A stretch of 64,000 nucleotides of DNA from Lumnitzera littorea. Its lineage: Eukaryota > Streptophyta > Magnoliopsida > Myrtales > Combretaceae. This document shows, one piece after another, positions 12,981 to 25,400 of this stretch. Location of the stretch: assembly GCA_024138015.1 (NCBI GenBank), contig JAMXBB010000010.1, positions 47,008,103 through 47,072,102 on the forward strand, given 5' to 3'. Position numbers and translations under genes: made by a program. Below the pieces are notes generated by a model. That model searched no databases, was not told the origin of the DNA, and saw only the letters and a list, made by a program, of their open reading frames with translations. Every line of letters starts with the position of its first letter. Position 1 is the first letter of the stretch.

Positions 12981-15168
12981 TGTCATTATCCTAAATGGGG
13001 CCTAGTAGGATTGCCTAAAATTTTCATATCATGTGTGCACCTATGATTAGAAAATCATTTTGTAAGTCAGAGATTGCAAGATTCTAAATAATTAGTCACC
13101 AAAGTTTTTATTTATTTATTTAATTAACTTACGATCACGCATATGTGACTATGGATATTCAATAAGCCACAGTCCAACAGAACCGCAGAGAATCGTATTC
13201 CCTACCAAATAATAAGATTAGGTAGTAAAGTTCTAAAACTCAAACTTACTAAAGTCACAAAATTTAAACATAGTATTAATAACTATATACAAATGAACCA
13301 TATAGTCTGTCCTCAGATTATAACTTCTATATATCTCAACGTTGGTACTCAACCCTCAGTTCTTAACCCATGCCTGATCATCTAGCAACCTGCAAGAAAA
13401 AACTATTGGGGAGTAAGCTACAAAAGCTTAGTGAGTTAACCCTCGTACTATACCAACAAAAAAGTTATCAAACAGTTTATTATCAAACATATGAATGCAT
13501 GAACAAGCAATGTGCCAAGCAATATATATGCAGTTAACTGGTACTGCATATAACATCGGAATTTAATGCCCTTCAAAATAAGGGTTGGAGATACATCGGC
13601 ACCAATCACAGCCGGGCTCTAGCACCTGGGTTTTTATCCTCATATCATTATATAGGAATTCCTTATTTCATAGAACAGGTTTCTACTTTTATCAGTTAAT
13701 AGTATACAAATATCCAGGTCTAGCAGTGAACGGGCTCACGCAGTCCACACTCACACCCTATAGTGGTGGTCTCTAGACGCGACCCCCAGCCACCTACGGT
13801 TAGCGTCTCCGGCACCAGTAAAACCCGTGAGCTAAGGGTAAGGTCTTGTTATACCAATGCTCCTGTATTGTACTAATCAAATCATGTAGGAATCCATCCC
13901 TCCAAGGCCCTTCTCGCGTGAGGTGATGGTCGGAACATTATATGCAATGCTCGTGATCTATGCATGATCCATTTAATTTTTGTTTAGTTGAATATGATTA
14001 AGTCAATTTATGAGGTGATCAAACATTATCAACAAATCATCCAAATAATGCAACAACCAATTATATAATCACATTTAATAGTATTTTGCACAGTAATCAA
14101 TCAATAGCAGTCACATGTATAACCCGAACCCCCATGTATCAAGTTATTAATATTTAATTCATATGCACTAACTACAAGCACAAAACAAGTATAGAGTCAT
14201 CGAGAGTACTCACTTGGTCATAAATGATGTCAGGGATTGTATTATTCCAAGGGTAAGTCGGTCTTGATCTCAAGATCACCTAACATTAAGGAAATATGGA
14301 AAGTAATAAGTTTGGGAATTAAATAACTAAACTAGCATGCTAAATCGTACTGTTTACTTAAATCGGTTATTAATTTACGTGAAATCATCGATTCGATCTT
14401 TTTATCAAATCACGTATAACTTTTTCATTTTAGCTCGGATTGTTATGAACTTATAGTCCATTTTGATTGTTTTCGAGCATATTTTCTCGTAACGAGGTCC
14501 GTTTTGGACGTTGTGATTCGTAGTTTAAATTGTGATATAAAAATATCACCAAAATTATTATTTAAGTTTAAAAATTATAAAATATTAATTTTCGCTTTTT
14601 CTTAACATGTTTGTGATTTAATATTTATTGAAATCATATATTCGATATTTTTATCATTTTGAGTTTATTTTCCTATTTTTGAGATTTTTACTTTATTATG
14701 ATTATTATTATTATTATGACCCTTATTATTTTTATTCCTTCTCATTTCTTATTAGTTATGTATTTCACGATTTATACATACATATATATATCTATATATA
14801 TTTTCGGTATACTACATATATCTAATATATGTTATACACTATATGTATGTACATACTTATATTATGAAAACCAACATACTCTTATATACATATATATATT
14901 CATGTATTTGTATTTATACATAATAATATACATATATAATTTCCGAATACTTAGATATATATAAATAATCTATAAATACCTATTCTTATATTATATATTC
15001 AGTATATATATATTTATATAGTATTTGTTATAAACTATGTATACTATATATTATACATATATATATGTCATATATTATTATTTATAGAAACATACTACTA
15101 TATTTATACTACACGATTACATATGTATATATACATAAAATAATTATACATGGATACATATATATATA
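12981..15168 (-). mobile_element. LTR, family C copy 1, running into the assembly gap
   Basis: Starts TGTCATTATCC followed by GGGGCCTAGTAGGATTGCC, matching the family-C starts at 16,822 and 42,538. It shares with the complete copy (42,538-46,436) the ATGAATGCATGAAC segment, the TTTAATGCCC/GGTTGGAGAT segment near 13,565, the TATAACTTTTTCATTTTA box near 14,412, and then a TA-rich block. The right end is not seen because the sequence enters the run of N at 15,169 inside the TA block. Minus sense is inferred by analogy with family A. No coding sequence. Confidence 0.72.
14750..15168. repeat. TA-rich low-complexity block of LTR C1
   Basis: Long runs of TATATA, ATACATA and TATATG with almost no G or C. 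Equivalent blocks occupy the same place in LTR C4 (19,660-20,360) and LTR C3 (44,480-45,200), so this is a fixed part of the family-C LTR, not a random microsatellite. The assembly breaks here. Confidence 0.8.
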
Positions 15169-15642
15169 NNNNNNNNNNNNNNNNNNNNNNNNNNNNNNNN
15201 NNNNNNNNNNNNNNNNNNNNNNNNNNNNNNNNNNNNNNNNNNNNNNNNNNNNNNNNNNNNNNNNNNNNNNNNNNNNNNNNNNNNNNNNNNNNNNNNNNNN
15301 NNNNNNNNNNNNNNNNNNNNNNNNNNNNNNNNNNNNNNNNNNNNNNNNNNNNNNNNNNNNNNNNNNNNNNNNNNNNNNNNNNNNNNNNNNNNNNNNNNNN
15401 NNNNNNNNNNNNNNNNNNNNNNNNNNNNNNNNNNNNNNNNNNNNNNNNNNNNNNNNNNNNNNNNNNNNNNNNNNNNNNNNNNNNNNNNNNNNNNNNNNNN
15501 NNNNNNNNNNNNNNNNNNNNNNNNNNNNNNNNNNNNNNNNNNNNNNNNNNNNNNNNNNNNNNNNNNNNNNNNNNNNNNNNNNNNNNNNNNNNNNNNNNNN
15601 NNNNNNNNNNNNNNNNNNNNNNNNNNNNNNNNNNNNNNNNNN
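15169..15642. other. Assembly gap (474 N)
   Basis: Run of undetermined bases. Its left edge is within the TA-rich block of LTR C1. Its right edge is in unrelated sequence, so the missing DNA must contain the rest of C1 (about 1.3 kb or more, if complete). The true gap may therefore be longer than 474. Confidence 0.97.
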
Positions 15643-16821
15643 ATCTTATCATATTTATTAGCATCCACTTAGCAAAGTTAGGTGATGCCAATATGTCTGA
15701 TGGTTTGATAATAAACATGACATCCTTCTACTTTGCCCACTTGACCACTTATAATTGCAAAATCCTCTAATCTATAGAATAACTCCATAGGTGTAGGAGC
15801 TACCATTAATGTATCTCTAGCTATATCATCAATGCACTTTATACAATAATAAGCCCAATTTTCTACTAGGTACTCATCTAGTGAGCATACATCATCCAAC
15901 CATGTACAATCTTCTTATAATACTTAAAGTCTTCCTATTGCATGAGTATTTTTGTATCTTACAAAAAAATGATTCTTACATCTACTGGGCATCCAAGCAA
16001 TTGAACTACAAGAGGGACAAGGAAAGAGTTTTTTAGTTTTTTATGAGTTATACCTTGAAGATTGTATAGGAAATTTCATTTCTAGTTCTATTTAAGTTCA
16101 TTTTAACTTTTGGTAAGTTATTCTAGACCCTAGGTTAACTTATAACTCTAAGAAGAACTTAAGTACATATACTTAACATGATGATCTCTTACCACTTAGA
16201 ACTATTACACCTTAAAGGGCAACTTATTCATAACAATTCATTATGCAACTTATAAAAACTATAGAATGATCACCACCATTGGCCATGAGTTTCAAGAAAA
16301 ATATAAAATACATCTTTACTCGTAAGTACACCAGTAAGACTCACAATTCTACATAGCGACTAAATATATAAAACATATGTAAACACTCATAACATTGATT
16401 TCATATTTAATAAAGTCCAACACATAGGAGTTCGGAATTATAGAAAGTCTATTTCTAGAGTTATAACATAGAGGCTCAAATTTCATTATATCTCCTTTGC
16501 ATAAGGAGTTATTCCACTATACTATAGAAGCTATCTCAACTTCCTAAAAAAGAAAAAGAAACTTTAACTATTCACAAACTTAATAATGGGAGCTCATGCC
16601 TAAGGTCATGATGATTAGGGCCCTGCAAGAAGTAAAGGTTATAGAAGAGTATGTAACAACTTAACTTAGTGAGAAACCTCTCATATTACACTATAAGCAA
16701 GTACATGCAAGTTATGAAACTTTAAGTGCAATTTATGAAACAACCATATGTGGAATGTCATGCCCCCAAATGGAGCTTAAATAGTGGCATCCTTATAAGC
16801 CATTGTTCAGCATGTGCACTA
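15643..16821. other. Unassigned AT-rich sequence right of the gap
   Basis: No recognised gene. A 73-residue minus-strand frame at 15,678-15,899 (starts MDDVCSLDEYLVENW) has protein-like composition, but I do not recognise it and it has no visible continuation; it could be a retroelement remnant. The bases at 15,863-15,883 recur exactly at 16,918-16,938. The final bases lead into another family-C LTR start. Confidence 0.35.
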
Positions 16822-17420
16822 TGTCATGATTCTAAAGGAGGCCTAGTAGGATTGGCTAAAATTTCCATATCACATGTGCACCCATGATATGAAAGCCGTA
16901 TTGCAAGTCAAAGATACCTACTAGGTACTCATCTAGTGTGCCCTAAAGATTGCAAGATTTTAAATAATTAATCGTGAAGGTTTTTTATTTTTAATTTATT
17001 AATTTATTGTAAAATATAAATAACTATGAATATATGTTATTCTACAGTTTCTTAGAACTGCAAATAATTGATATTCTCTACTAAATAATAAGATAGGGTA
17101 AACCAACTTTGTAAAATTACAAGAAATACTAAATTATATTGAACTCTAGCATACAAATATTTCCTACAAAGAATGTTTCTATACCATCTATACAATTCTC
17201 AACTAATTCTAACATTATCATACTTATCTTTACTTAAATGAACCTGCAAAAGAAGCTATAGGGGAATGAGCAATCATAGCTCAATGAGTTCGTTTCTTAC
17301 CACTATCATTTAAGTAAGTTATTAAACATTATTAGCATACATGTAATCTGTCTACACGCGAAATGAATGTATGCATGATGAGTGTAAGTAACACATCCAT
17401 AGGAGTTTGGAACTATGAAA
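16822..17420 (-). mobile_element. LTR family C, copy 2, truncated
   Basis: Begins TGTCATGATTCTAAAGG with GGCCTAGTAGGATTGGC, the family-C terminus. It follows copies C1 and C3 for roughly 450-600 bases (ACATGTGCACCCATGATA, then a TTGCAAG and TAAATAATTAAT stretch, then AAATAATAAGAT), after which the match fades. A 35-bp insertion at about 16,916-16,950 is absent from C1 and C3. The right limit is approximate. Confidence 0.6.
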
Positions 17421-17914
17421 GGTGTATAATTATGTTATCTACACTTTGATTATCCCTTATACCTACCTGTACAACGTACCTCACTTCATCTACATGAGGT
17501 TACCTAAGGGCACTGTCCCTCTAAACAACACTCAACTATTGCTCTAGTCGAGTAAGAAATACCAATCCAAATAAGTACACCCCAACTAAGGCCATCTACC
17601 ATCTAAGGCCCCTTAAGCACAACTAAGTGAGTCCACTCATTATCAGAATATATTCATGAGCACAAATATGTGAGTTATTTCAGAATGAATTAGAGATATC
17701 ATGCTAGCTTTGCCTCAATGATAAAACTTTCATTCACGGGTGCTATAAGCCTTCATAAAAATCATATAAAAAATATGTTTAAGATTGGAAGAACGTCTTC
17801 CAAAAATACTTTTATTAAAAGTCTGCAAAGTTAGCACTCTCCATCAGTATACCAATTGAGTCATAGACGTATGACAAATATCATCAGTTGTTTTGATTAG
17901 ATATTTATATTTAT
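17421..17914. other. Intergenic remnant between LTR C2 and C4
   Basis: No gene or RNA recognised. It may be diverged family-C sequence into which C4 was inserted, but no split target duplication is visible. Confidence 0.3.
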
Positions 17915-19659
17915 TGTCACAACCTAAGGGGGCTAGTCATAGCAGTCGCCGTATACCATAGAAAGGATTGCAGATTGAATTCCCTTACAATTGATGACCC
18001 TTTTATACGATACACAAGGCTACAGCTATAGCTACAACTAACAACTATGAGTATGCAAGCATAAGTAATGTCATTTCATGATAACAATAATAAAATATAG
18101 AAACATAATACACAATATATTTATATAAGAATTTACAGATAAGAAATCTAAATCATTTCTTAAGTCAAACTAGTATCACTCGATTAAATAATCAGCTCTA
18201 TAAACTATCATAAGTACTCTCTAATCACATCCTGCTCCTACATTGATCTCGTGTAGAACACTAACCTCGAGCATGCGACGGCTTAACTCCACGAATAACT
18301 CGGCCTACGAAAGAAGATTGCAAGGGTATAAGCTTACTAGCTTAATGAGATAATCCCCTCAACTATGTAGCAAGCAAGTTATACAATAATTAAGTTTAAT
18401 CAAATGAATGCATGTCAGTCAATATGCCAAGCAAATACATGCAGGTGACCAAATACTGCATGCAACTCAGATTTAATGCCCTTTGAAGTCAGGGTTGGAG
18501 ATACATCGGTACAGTCAGATCTGGGTATCACACTAGAACTTATTTCATAACGAAACTCTGCATTTCGTATTTAAAATATAATGGTATATCCATTATCAAT
18601 TTTATCAAAAACGAGTTCTACATATGATTGTGAGTAGGTTAACGCAGCCTTCACTCACTCCTAAATAGAGACCTCTAGACTTGACCCTTAACCAAGTGGT
18701 TAGCGCCTCTAACGCTTAGTAATCTCATGAGCTAGGGTAAGGTCATATTGCACGTGTGTACCATACGAAATCTATAATAATAAATAATCAACTCATGTAT
18801 AGCCTTTCGCTACCTCCGTATCATGTTACTGCCAGAATTAGTTATGTGGTGCATGATTATGCGTATTTTAAGTTAACTTTTTCTAGTCGAATAAAATTAG
18901 GTCTTATTATTCAGTGGTCATTCAAAGTCACAAACAATTAATTTCTAGTGAATCTACTAAGCAACAATCAATATATTATTGTAATTTAAAGTAAATTCAC
19001 CATTAACAACTAATTATCATATACAAGCATAACCCAACTCTATACAACATTCATTTATTGATCATAACTTATATTCACTAACTACAAACACAAATAAGTA
19101 TGGAATCATCAGGAAAACTCACTTAGCCATAGTCAACTCAAAGATCGTAGTAATCTGGTGGTAGCTCAGGGTCAATGTCAGAATCACTTAAGAGTAATAA
19201 AATTTGTAAATTTGAGAATTTAAAGCTAAAATAGTATTGTAATTTGTAAGGTTTACTTTACTTAGTTACGCAAGATTGTCGATTCAAGCTTTTTATCGAA
19301 TTGCGTATAACTTTTTTTTTGTTTTTACTCAGATCGTTATGGACTTATAGTCCATTTTGATCGTTTTCGAGTATATTTTCTCGTAGCAAGGTCCATTTTA
19401 GACATTGTGACTCGCAGTTTGAATTATGTTATAAAAATATCACAAAATTTATAATTTAAAAATTATAAAATATTAATTTTAGCTTTTTCTTAAGATATTT
19501 GTGATTTAATAATTATTTAAATCGTATAATTGATATTTTTATTATTTTAAGTATATTTTACCTTATTTACTCATTCTTTTCCTATTTTTGAGATTTTAGA
19601 CTTATTAAAATTATTATTTTTATTATTTATTATTTTTTTATTATTCATTTGTATTTCAT

Positions 19660-20360
19660 GATACACACATACACACACATATATATATACTTATATTGTA
19701 TTTGATAAATTTTATAATTTACTTTAATTAGTAATTCCTAATTTACGATAATATATATATATATATATATATACCTACTCCTTACATATTTATGAATTTA
19801 TTTTATTTAGTAAATATTATTATATTATATATACTAAATATTTGGTATACTACATATATACTATATGTTATACATATACTATATATTATACATATATTTA
19901 CGCCACATACATGTATACCTATATGTATATATAATATAGCTTATATGTATGAATATATAACTACAAAATAATTATACATACTATACGAATACACATTCTT
20001 ATATATATATACATATAAAAATAAAACTTGTATACATAAATACATACTTAATCCTCTTCATGTGTACAACTATATATATACATCTATATTTATTTTGTAA
20101 ACATAGTAAATACTTACTTGATATATCCTTATGTACACTTACATATATTCATGTATTTTTATTTATATATATATGTATGCTCATATACCGTATATTTACC
20201 TAATATCATATACATGTCCACATACATCTATATATCTTAAGTTATCTATTCATGCATATGTACATGTATATGTAATGAAATATTTAGTAAAATACAAAAA
20301 TACTTATTGTATATACATGTACATACCATATAATATACATATAGACAACCTAAAATAAAT
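19660..20360. repeat. TA-rich block of LTR C4
   Basis: Dominated by TATATA and ATACATA runs, including a nearly pure (TA)n run at 19,750-19,772. It occupies the same place as the TA blocks of the other family-C LTRs. Confidence 0.8.
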
Positions 20361-20394
20361 ATACTTACCTTATTATATTTGTATAAATCTTAAT

Positions 20395-20530
20395 TTTTTC
20401 CTTCTTCTTTTTCTCCTCCTTCCTCCTCCTCTTCTTCTTCTTCTTCCTATTTTGCTATTTGTTCTTCTTGGTTTGGTTCGCCTTTGTTTTGCTCTTCTTT
20501 CTTTTTTTTTTTCTTCTTTTATACTTTATT
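20395..20530. repeat. Pyrimidine-rich tract (CTT/CCT)n
   Basis: Plus-strand run of TTCTTC, CCTCCT and CTTTTT units with almost no purine. It lies inside LTR C4 and has no equivalent in C3. Confidence 0.75.
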
Positions 20531-21297
20531 TGTGTCCAGATTTTCGTTTAGGTGCAGCAGCAAAATAAAATATATATATATATATATATATAAATAATCT
20601 AATGTAATCTAATCTCTACATTAATGAAGATAGGACAATGTGATCATTCTAAATTTTTCTTTTGTTATAAAAGCAATACTTAGCATTTGATTTTTTATCA
20701 CGTGGGCTGCTATGTTTCTAATTGAATTTTCTATTTTCTTTTTGTTGTTTCTAGCATGTGGCAAGTTTAGGAAATTAGGAGAAGGAAGAAAAAAAGAAAA
20801 AGTAAGAAAATAGAAATTAAAAATAAATATATGTAACTTTTCTAAACATACAAATTATAACAATATTCATCATAAATTAATTTTGGAATTTGTAGAAATT
20901 TATTAATTTAATTGGTATTCATTACAATTATAATTTTTACAAGGTATTGTAACAATTTCGTTAAAATTTTACGCGATTACGCGATTTAATTGATAATTGT
21001 AATCAGTTACAATTATATCACTATTAAGTAATATTTAACTATTTTATAAGCTTAAAATTATAATTTTAGGGTTTCGATCAAATTCGGGTTTAATTTTGGT
21101 TAATGGTGTATAAATTAGATTTAGGGTTTTAATACGCGATTTAAGGTTTCAGTACGCAATTTAGGGTTTCGATCAATTTTTAGGGTTTTATTATCGATGT
21201 TATATTTGATTTATTAAGTTTCGTAATCTTTTATTGTTACTAGCTTTATCGACTCATTACACAGTTTAAGATATTTAAACTTAAATTAGGGTTTAGA

Positions 21298-22477
21298 CTA
21301 CCAATTTTTTAGGATTTACAACAATTATTTCCAAAGTTTCATAATTATTATCTCTTGATTAAAAGAAATAAACTTTTATAAGCTTCCATAATTTCGTTTT
21401 TGTTTTCTCGACATTTTCTATTAAATGGCATAATTATTTTAAAACGACATCCATTGTTTTTCAGAATTTCATATTAATATTCCCTAAGTTAATATTTTTT
21501 TGACTAATAACAATTAATTTAGAAAACATGTTTCCTATTTATTTTTTCATTTTTAATGCAAATACACATATAGGAAGTACTTTATCATGATTTTTTTATA
21601 TCTCCTTTTGTAGAATTACACTTTGTAGTGAATCAAACAAGTTTAGGCTAACTATTCCAAATTTGTAGTTTAATATCTAGTGAAGTAATATCCCAAGGAA
21701 GTTAGATTGAAATTCTTCTTTAATTTAATGTAAATTTTAAGGTTGATATCTTTATTTATAAGAGAAGTCTATACTTACATTATTATTACTTATGACTATA
21801 AGGTTAGAGCCCTTTTTACATATAGTTTTACATGTATTGATTGTACATATCTTTTAATCCAATTTTTGGTGTTAGGTTATTTTGTTCAAGTTAATTTAAG
21901 CAATACTTTTATTAATTAAACTAATTAAATTAGCCTTTTGTTAAAAAAAATCGGGTATTAACTTAGTTTAAAGAAACTCATTATTTTTTAAGTGATTTAA
22001 TTATTCTTAAGCTAGCTGGTTGAGACTTTGTGTTATTAGATGGAGGAACAAAGTTGTATCAAGACTTGAGAAAGATGCATTGGTGGGACATCATAAAATG
22101 TGATATAGTTTAGTTTGCGTCCGATTGCTTAGTGTACTAACAAGTTAAAGTTGAGAATTAGAGACTCGACAGACTATTATAGCAATTGCCAATACAAATA
22201 AAATATGTGAAAGTTTTGTTATATGTCTAAGATCCTTATATATCCCAATTTTTTGAAAGAACTAAAATGAATATTCTAAGAAACTTATGCACTTGGCATA
22301 AATTTGATATTGGTGATTGATCATTAACTTATTTCTCTTGTAAATTGGTTTTGCTTATATCTAAAGAGTTCTTTAGCTTGAAAGCTAGATGTTACACATG
22401 AATGTTTGTAATATAAATTACTTGGTTATTGATATACACTAAATGTAACTCTACTTTATAACAAATACATATTTTAT
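21298..22477. other. AT-rich intergenic sequence
   Basis: About 1.2 kb with no reading frame, RNA gene or repeat terminus that I can support. Confidence 0.4.
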
Positions 22478-25400
22478 TGGCAAGTGCATTTAGTCACGTA
22501 TTTTTGTTTTAATTTTGGTGAGACCAGGTTGAATCAAGGGACTTAGAAGTACAAATACTTTATCCCTTCCCTATAATCTAACTGATAAATTAATGTGATG
22601 AATTAAATTTAATTGAAAACCCTAAACTAAAGCAAAATCAAACATATAGAAAATAAATAAAAACAAAACATTTAAGACAGTTAATTCCTTGATTCCCTTG
22701 ACTCCTAAGAAAGCCCATGTAACTTATTAATCTCATCTTAATTTATTGGACTGTGGGAAATCCTAATTTATACTAAAGCTTTTTTTTAAAAAAAAAAAAA
22801 TATTGTACCTAATCATTGATTGATTAATTGATATTTCTTTCTAATGAAAAGCCCTAAATGGCACTAACGCTTTGTGAATTCCACTATTAGGTTTGACTCT
22901 AATCTTAGAAATTTATGTCATTCTATTTTTAGGATTGCATATAACTTCCTCCAATTATGCAGATCTAATTACATATATGATTTCTCAATCTATCTACATA
23001 ATACCAGATATTTTTTTATCAATAGGTTAGCAATATCAATTCAAAATTGATAAGAACACATAATTGGATCACAACAAATCAAGAATCACAGATTGAATTG
23101 AAAAAAAAAAATGGAGAATATGATTGCATAATTTCCTAAGGTTTCAACAAATTTCTCATTAAAGTTAATTAAAATAAACTAATATGGAGATAAGAAGAAC
23201 TATGAAAAGCACGAGAAAAGAAAACCTATTAGAATTCTTACTCTCTTCCCCTCTTATTTGTAAAAACCCGAATTCTTCTATGTAGAAAGGACTAATAAGC
23301 CTTCTCTCAAAGTTTGGACTTCAGATTTTTTCAAATGTGGAAAATTTTCAGCTCAATGTCGTGATCAAGACAAGGTTCATGGTCACAATCTTCAACCGTG
23401 AACTTCTGTAAACCCTACTTTTAGTAGGCCTAAGACTTGATTAAGAGTACCTTCCGAATGTTCCTAAAGATCAACTAAACTAAAAACTTAAGTTTATGTT
23501 TAGAAACGAATTAAAGTTTTACAATTCAAAAGCCAATTGCCAAAAGCCAATTCAAAACCCGAGCTTGAAGAACTGCGAGCTCTAAAGCTAAAACCCTAAA
23601 GCTTAAAACCATTAAGGAATTTTAACCCTAAATAATTAATCGATAATTTAATTTGAATAATTTCATTCAACTTTAGAAAGTTTCACAATTCTACAAAAAT
23701 CAAATCATAAATCACAAAACAATGTAAGAAAAAAATCCTAAAATAATTTTCTATAAGGCTATGCCCTTATCTTCATGCATAAGCTTTACACATAAATAAG
23801 TAGACCAACCAATCACCTTAGATAACTTATCAATTGAGAGTTGGAATCATTTATCAATTGATAACTTATCAAAATCTAGTGATAAGACAATTTCCTTATT
23901 ACCTCTTCACTTATACTACATATGGACAATTTTTCATAAGAATTCATAAGCTTAACTTTAATAAAGGTAACAAAACCACTCTACGGCCTAAAAAGACTTC
24001 CAATGGCAGATCTAAAAAGGGGAGAAAGAGGGGCCATGCACTTGTCATTCACCCATCAATCACTTCTTCTTACACATCACTATTTACCCTTTAATACTTA
24101 CATCATCAAGAGTTGCAATTGTTGATTTTTTGTAAGCTACAAGACAACACTTTTAAGACCTTTAAATACTCATTCTCTCTCCATTTCCAACCGGCCACAC
24201 TTTCCACCATTTCTCTCCCTTTCAATTTCACTTTCAATTTCACTTTCACTTCATCTTTCTCTCCTTTGAAACAAACATAAAAAGGAGAAACAACCTTACC
24301 CCACAAAATCAATTTTTCTTCCATTCTTGAAGCTTCACTCACGACATTTTTTTCATGTGTTCTTGTGTCATTTTCTTTCACTATCCAAGACCTTTTAAGA
24401 CCATTAGAATCTTCCATAAACCCCATTAGAATCTTCCATAAACCTCATTCTAAAAGACTAAAAGATTCGGGTTTCCAAAAGGTGGCAAAAAGGAGGAGGC
24501 GAAGTTAAAAGCTTTAGTGGAACCTTAGTGCACAACCACCAAACTTTGCGTTAAGGATGAGTAAGTGTTTCTTGTGATGTATGGATTAGTATTTATGTTA
24601 GGAGACTTGGATTTCTTGAAGATATGAGTAAGGTTTGAGTTGTTATAGCACCAAAAATCGTTTTAAGAAACAAACCCTAAAACCCTTACATGAAGTTGAA
24701 ATATGAGTATGTAAAGTTGGTGTTTTGTATGGACATTTGTTTAATGCTTTGAATAGAAGATTTTAAGTTATGAAAATCTTGAAATGAGAACATTAATGGA
24801 AGATAAGCATGCTGGACGTGAGGGTTCTATAGTCATTTGGATGTTGATTTTATTTCCATTAAATTAAACATGCTCAAATCTAGACTTAAGTTAAGGAAAA
24901 ATCCATCACATGAAGTTTTATGAAGAAATCAACTTTGTATGACATGAGCTATGATATGGGAGTTGTATTAAGTATAAGATCTTTTACTTCTTTATGTGGA
25001 GCATGAGTTAAAGGATCATTTGATAGAAGAAAACTTAAGTTAAGATTTGTACACAAGTAGTTAAGTGCATAATCTACCCCCTAAACTTAAGGAAATGATG
25101 AAACAAGTTGAAAAACCAAGTAAGGACCCCTTTGAACCATCATGAACAGATTTGGAACGTAGGAAAAAGAAGCTCAAAAATATGATAAAAGTGAATGAAT
25201 AAAGTGAAAAGATCAACTAAAGCAAGTATAGTAAGTATATAAAGCCTAAAACTCAAAACCGAGCTTAAAACTCTCAAAACAAGCCTAGAATTCTAAGTTA
25301 GGCCTTCAATAAAAATCTAACTAGCACCTTAAAGTATCAAGAGAGGTTGTTTTGAAGCCCATAAGAAATCCACCTAAGGCCCCATAAGCCTACCAAAGTC

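Larger units (their letters stand above)
17915..21297 (-). mobile_element. LTR, family C-like copy 4
   Basis: Starts TGTCACAACCTAAGGGGG and ends near ATTAGGGTTTAGA, the positions equivalent to the TGTCGTGACT and TAGGGTTTACA ends of the perfect copy at 42,538. Shared landmarks are ATGAATGCATG near 18,404, the TTAATGCCCTTTGAAGTC/GGTTGGAGAT segment near 18,474, CGTATAACTTTTTTTTTG near 19,304, the TA-rich block 19,660-20,360, a purine-rich stretch at 20,755-20,820 and a terminal GGGTTT-rich part. The right terminus lacks the expected CA, and TTTAT on the left does not match CTACC on the right, so the right boundary is approximate. Confidence 0.65.

Noticed and set aside
15065..15770. Several frames of about 175-205 codons across 15,065-15,770
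   Set aside because: They are open only because they cross the run of N; the flanks are TA-rich low complexity.
21066..21300. Repeated TTAGGGTTT-like motifs resembling plant telomere repeat
   Set aside because: Irregular, widely spaced and part of the family-C LTR end (also seen around 46,190-46,440); not a telomeric array.
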